DNA of 6,373 nt, taken from assembly GCA_030040515.1 (NCBI GenBank), contig JASHTO010000715.1:1-6373 (forward strand), given 5' to 3'. This DNA comes from Terriglobia bacterium. Lineage in GTDB: Bacteria > Acidobacteriota > Terriglobia > UBA7540. Shown here piece after piece: positions 5,545 through 6,373 of the stretch. A model generated the notes under the pieces. The model worked only from the letters and a program-made list of their open reading frames with translations. It had not been told where the DNA came from and did not search any database. Position 1 is the stretch's first letter. Each line of letters begins with the position of its first letter. The position numbers and the translations under genes were made by a program.

Positions 5545-6373
5545 ATGCCGCCGACGATGAAATTCCTTGCGCATGCTGTGGCGATCAGCCTCCTCATCCC
5601 CGCCCTCGTCGCTCAAGCACAAAGTTCCCCTGACCAGGACATTCGTGTGATCCCGAACGTCTCCGTGCCCATGCGTGATGGAGTGAATCTCGTGGCGGAC
5701 GTCTATCTTCCCGCGAATTCGGGTCGTTATCCGGTTCTCCTGGAGCGCTCGCCTTACGGCAAAGCGGGCGGAAAGGGTGAAGGTGTTTACTTTGCGAAGC
5801 ACGGTTACGTGGTGGTGGTGCAGGATACGCGCGGCCGCTATGATTCCGACAGCGCGTGGTACGCCTTTGCGCACGAGCCCGACGACGGGCAAGACACCAT
5901 TGCCTGGACGGTCCGTCAATCGTGGTCGAACGGCAAACTGGTGACCATCGGCGACTCCTACAACGCCATGGATCAGTGGCTGGCCGCCACGCGCGATAAT
6001 CCCGCGCTGGCGGGAATGATTGCGGGCTTCGGCCCTTCGGACCTCTATGCCACCACCGTATATCCCGGCGGCGCGTTCAAGCTGGGAATGATGTCTTGGG
6101 CGCTGCAAACCGGGCGCCACACTTTAATCGGAGTGAACGACTTTCTCGACTGGCCGAAATTGCTCCGCCACCTTCCCGTCAGCGGTGTGCTTGAGGGGAT
6201 GGGCTTCAACCAGCCTTTTTACAACAACTGGCTCGATCATCCCGCGTACGATGAATATTGGCGGGCGATGGACTGGACCGGCGTTCCCAAGAATTTCGAC
6301 ATTCCGGTTTTTCTCTACGGCGGCTGGTACGAGCGGTCGGAGACCGCCGCTACAATATCCCGAAATTCGAACA
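5545..6373 (+). CDS. Secreted CocE/NonD-family alpha/beta hydrolase (S15-like), 5' part, possibly disrupted
   Basis: The family hydrolyses ester or amide bonds (cocaine-esterase, X-Pro dipeptidyl-peptidase and acylase relatives). The frame is open to the window edge, 276 codons, whereas full members are roughly 550-650 residues. A signal peptide covers about residues 1-26 (KFLAHAVAISLLIPALVAQA). Family landmarks in order: VPMRDGVNLVADVYLP; Tyr71 in ERSPYGK (oxyanion region); VVVQDTRGRYDS; WSNGK, then the nucleophile elbow G-D-Ser138-Y-N-A; QWLAAT; and GGWY at 259-262. The family then has Asp, the catalytic acid in CocE, but here the next codon is Glu263 and the sequence enters a GTAG-type palindrome, after which it no longer resembles the family. 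The gene may be broken, or the end may be variant. The start could also be ATG 5557; neither has a good ribosome binding site. Confidence 0.82.
   Translation, partial: MPPTMKFLAHAVAISLLIPALVAQAQSSPDQDIRVIPNVSVPMRDGVNLVADVYLPANSGRYPVLLERSPYGKAGGKGEGVYFAKHGYVVVVQDTRGRYDSDSAWYAFAHEPDDGQDTIAWTVRQSWSNGKLVTIGDSYNAMDQWLAATRDNPALAGMIAGFGPSDLYATTVYPGGAFKLGMMSWALQTGRHTLIGVNDFLDWPKLLRHLPVSGVLEGMGFNQPFYNNWLDHPAYDEYWRAMDWTGVPKNFDIPVFLYGGWYERSETAATISRNSN
6331..6354 (-). repeat. Single REP-like palindrome inside the hydrolase frame
   Basis: Read on the minus strand, the element starts TGTAG (6354-6350), followed by a stem with GCGGTC and GACCGC (6 perfect pairs plus one wobble) around a 3-nt loop; on the + strand the arms are 6333-6338 and 6342-6347. 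The GTAG head and CGGTC/GACCG core match the design of the doublet at 5398-5490, but stem and loop differ, so it would be a second REP family. It begins right after the codon for Tyr262 of the hydrolase. Only 19 bases of the window follow, so a partner repeat cannot be seen. Confidence 0.6.

Noticed and set aside
5518..6120. 200-codon minus-strand frame
   Set aside because: It is antisense to the hydrolase, which shows a signal peptide and CocE family motifs on the + strand.
1..6373. CRISPR array, tRNA or rRNA gene, insertion sequence with transposase
   Set aside because: There are no regularly spaced direct repeats, no cloverleaf or rRNA-like stretch, and no transposase frame in either strand.

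Overview
The window holds a complete molybdate-type ABC importer operon (modA-modB-modC, + strand, 1062-3575), a complete Tat-exported formylglycine sulfatase (+ strand, 3849-5396), and the 5' part of a secreted CocE/NonD-type alpha/beta hydrolase (+ strand, 5545 to the window edge). Between and inside these genes lie short palindromic repeats. All convincing genes are on the + strand. The organism is a Gram-negative-type bacterium with moderately high GC. The ModA export signal has no lipobox, the sulfatase uses a twin-arginine signal, and secreted hydrolases sit beside abundant GTAG-headed palindromes. This suits Verrucomicrobiota or a neighbouring phylum (Planctomycetota, Acidobacteriota), but that placement is inference from gene style, not from a marker gene.

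Layout. Positions 1-1047 have no gene I can support and are rich in degenerate inverted repeats, especially 574-840. Positions 1048-1061 carry a perfect Shine-Dalgarno sequence that places the modA start at the TTG at 1062. Positions 1062-3575 are modABC, with an ATGA overlap between modA and modB and 4 nt between modB and modC. Positions 3576-3848 are non-coding and contain a perfect 9-bp hairpin, part of a 34-nt sequence that also occurs about 3 kb upstream (637-670), so two related repeats flank the mod operon. The sulfatase follows. One base after its stop codon comes a 93-bp double hairpin with 14-bp perfect terminal inverted repeats and GTAG heads, the architecture of a REP doublet (REPIN). 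The hydrolase follows, and at 6331-6354 its reading frame runs into a second GTAG-headed palindrome exactly where the family has its catalytic Asp.

How the genes work together: ModA captures molybdate or tungstate in the periplasm, ModB is the channel and ModC the ATPase. The sulfatase and the hydrolase are exported degradative enzymes with no evident mechanistic link to the transporter. I see no new multi-gene system. The most interesting content is the palindromic repeats and what one of them appears to do to the hydrolase gene.
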